In this document: in pieces, positions 5,936 to 6,507 of the stretch
Layout of the letters: the number at the start of each line of letters is the position of its first letter
How positions within the stretch are numbered: the first letter of the stretch is position 1
Assembly: GCA_030148045.1 (NCBI GenBank)
Contig: JASBUE010000119.1
Coordinates: forward strand, 1 to 6,507
Source of the DNA: Candidatus Tenderia sp.
GTDB lineage: Bacteria; Pseudomonadota; Gammaproteobacteria; Tenderiales; Tenderiaceae
DNA: 6,507 nucleotides
Direction of reading: 5' to 3'
Position numbers and translations under genes: made by a program
The notes under the pieces: generated by a model
What the model saw: the letters and a program-made list of their open reading frames with translations, nothing else
Database searches by the model: none
What the model was told of the DNA's origin: nothing

Positions 5936-6507
5936 CTAGTTCACTCCCGCCATGCGCAGGGCGCGCTGCAGATTCGAGGTGGCAGCTTGCATAGCCATAA
6001 TCGCCATCTTGTAATCACCCTTGGCGGCAACCTCCTGACCTTCGCCCTTGATCTTGGCGGCCTTCTGCACGAAACTGTCGATCAGCTCGAGCGCTCGCTC
6101 GGAAGGCTGCTTTTGCTCGATAGCGAGCGGGACCAGCTCCTCGTAGTTCTCCAGGCGCGCCAGTTCGTACTCGTACTCCTCTTTGGGGGTCTCGAACTTC
6201 TTGTCGTAGGTGACTGTCTGGGCATGCAGCATATCCGTCAGTACCGCGGTGATCATGCCCTGGGCCTTCTCCAAGGATTTCGCCGCGCCGGCATAGTCGT
6301 CCTGACCGGCCAACATATGTCCCTCATCGACCAGGCGGCGGTATTCGGCCTCATCCAAGCTGGACCTGAGCGGCTCCTTCGTCTTGGCCGCACGCTCAAG
6401 GTTGCGCTTGTAAGAGCCCTCGTATGTTTCGAGTGAATTATTCAGCTCTTCGTAACGGGCCTTGTAATCGATCCCAGCCATCTCGCTGTCGGTGGTGATT
6501 TCACGCG
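5936..6507 (-). CDS. Helical repeat protein of unknown function, probably 5' partial
   Basis: I do not recognise this gene. The frame stops at TAG 5938-5936. An ATG at 6481 would give 181 residues, but there is no good Shine-Dalgarno before it and the frame stays open upstream (REITTDSE) to the window edge, so the true start is probably outside. The product is charged and helical with no signal peptide or membrane segment. It contains an internal duplication without gaps: residues 54-81 (GHMLAGQDDYAGAAKSLEKA...) match 148-175 (GQEVAAKGDYKMAIMAMQAA...), sharing G, A, DY, A, A and L at equivalent positions. This looks like pairs of TPR-like helices. A central segment, TPKEEYEYELARLENYEELV, lies between. 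It shares strand with the cytochrome operon but is separated by 104 nt with a possible promoter, so it may be an independent unit. Cytoplasmic location is inferred. Confidence 0.75.
   Translation of the reverse strand, partial: REITTDSEMAGIDYKARYEELNNSLETYEGSYKRNLERAAKTKEPLRSSLDEAEYRRLVDEGHMLAGQDDYAGAAKSLEKAQGMITAVLTDMLHAQTVTYDKKFETPKEEYEYELARLENYEELVPLAIEQKQPSERALELIDSFVQKAAKIKGEGQEVAAKGDYKMAIMAMQAATSNLQRALRMAGVN

Noticed and set aside
1..6507. CRISPR arrays, tRNA or rRNA genes, insertion sequences
   Set aside because: No regularly spaced direct repeats, cloverleaf-like sequence, rRNA-like stretch, transposase or terminal inverted repeats were seen; genes fill nearly the whole window.

Overview
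The window holds one tightly packed minus-strand gene cluster built around multihaem c-type cytochromes, with a separate minus-strand gene at the right edge. Base composition, codon use and protein style suggest a moderately GC-rich proteobacterium, probably a gamma- or betaproteobacterium with sulfur, iron or extracellular redox metabolism. That placement is inference; there is no rRNA, tRNA or other taxonomic marker here.

Reading in the direction of transcription (right to left): (1) 6507-5936 is a helical protein of unknown function, probably cut by the window edge. (2) A 104-nt gap holds a possible promoter and a small hairpin. (3) 5831-5232 is a triheme c7-type cytochrome whose frame is broken by an in-frame TAG at codon 35, between its signal peptide and its haem domain. 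(4) 5271-3940 is a lipoprotein with a six-bladed NHL-type beta-propeller. (5) 3943-2813 is a second six-bladed NHL lipoprotein, also broken by an in-frame TAG, at codon 143 between blades 1 and 2. (6) 2871-139 is a secreted cytochrome with 11 CXXCH haem sites. (7) 142-1 is the start of a membrane protein resembling ResB-type cytochrome c maturation proteins. Genes 3 to 7 overlap successively by 40, 4, 59 and 4 nt, so they very probably form one translationally coupled operon.

The likely joint role is electron transfer across the periplasm or outside the cell. The cytochromes carry electrons, the two propeller lipoproteins would anchor or scaffold them at a membrane, and the ResB-like protein would help attach haem. 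No porin of the MtrB type is visible, so a complete outer-membrane conduit is not shown.

The strongest anomaly is the pair of in-frame amber codons. Each sits in an otherwise intact reading frame, each follows a Phe codon, and there is no frameshift, TGA or TAA interruption anywhere. The first gene of the operon cannot yield an exported cytochrome unless its TAG is read through. TAG also serves as a normal stop in this window (2813 and 5936), which argues against global reassignment. The live alternatives are recent operon decay, strain or assembly variants, or partial amber suppression.
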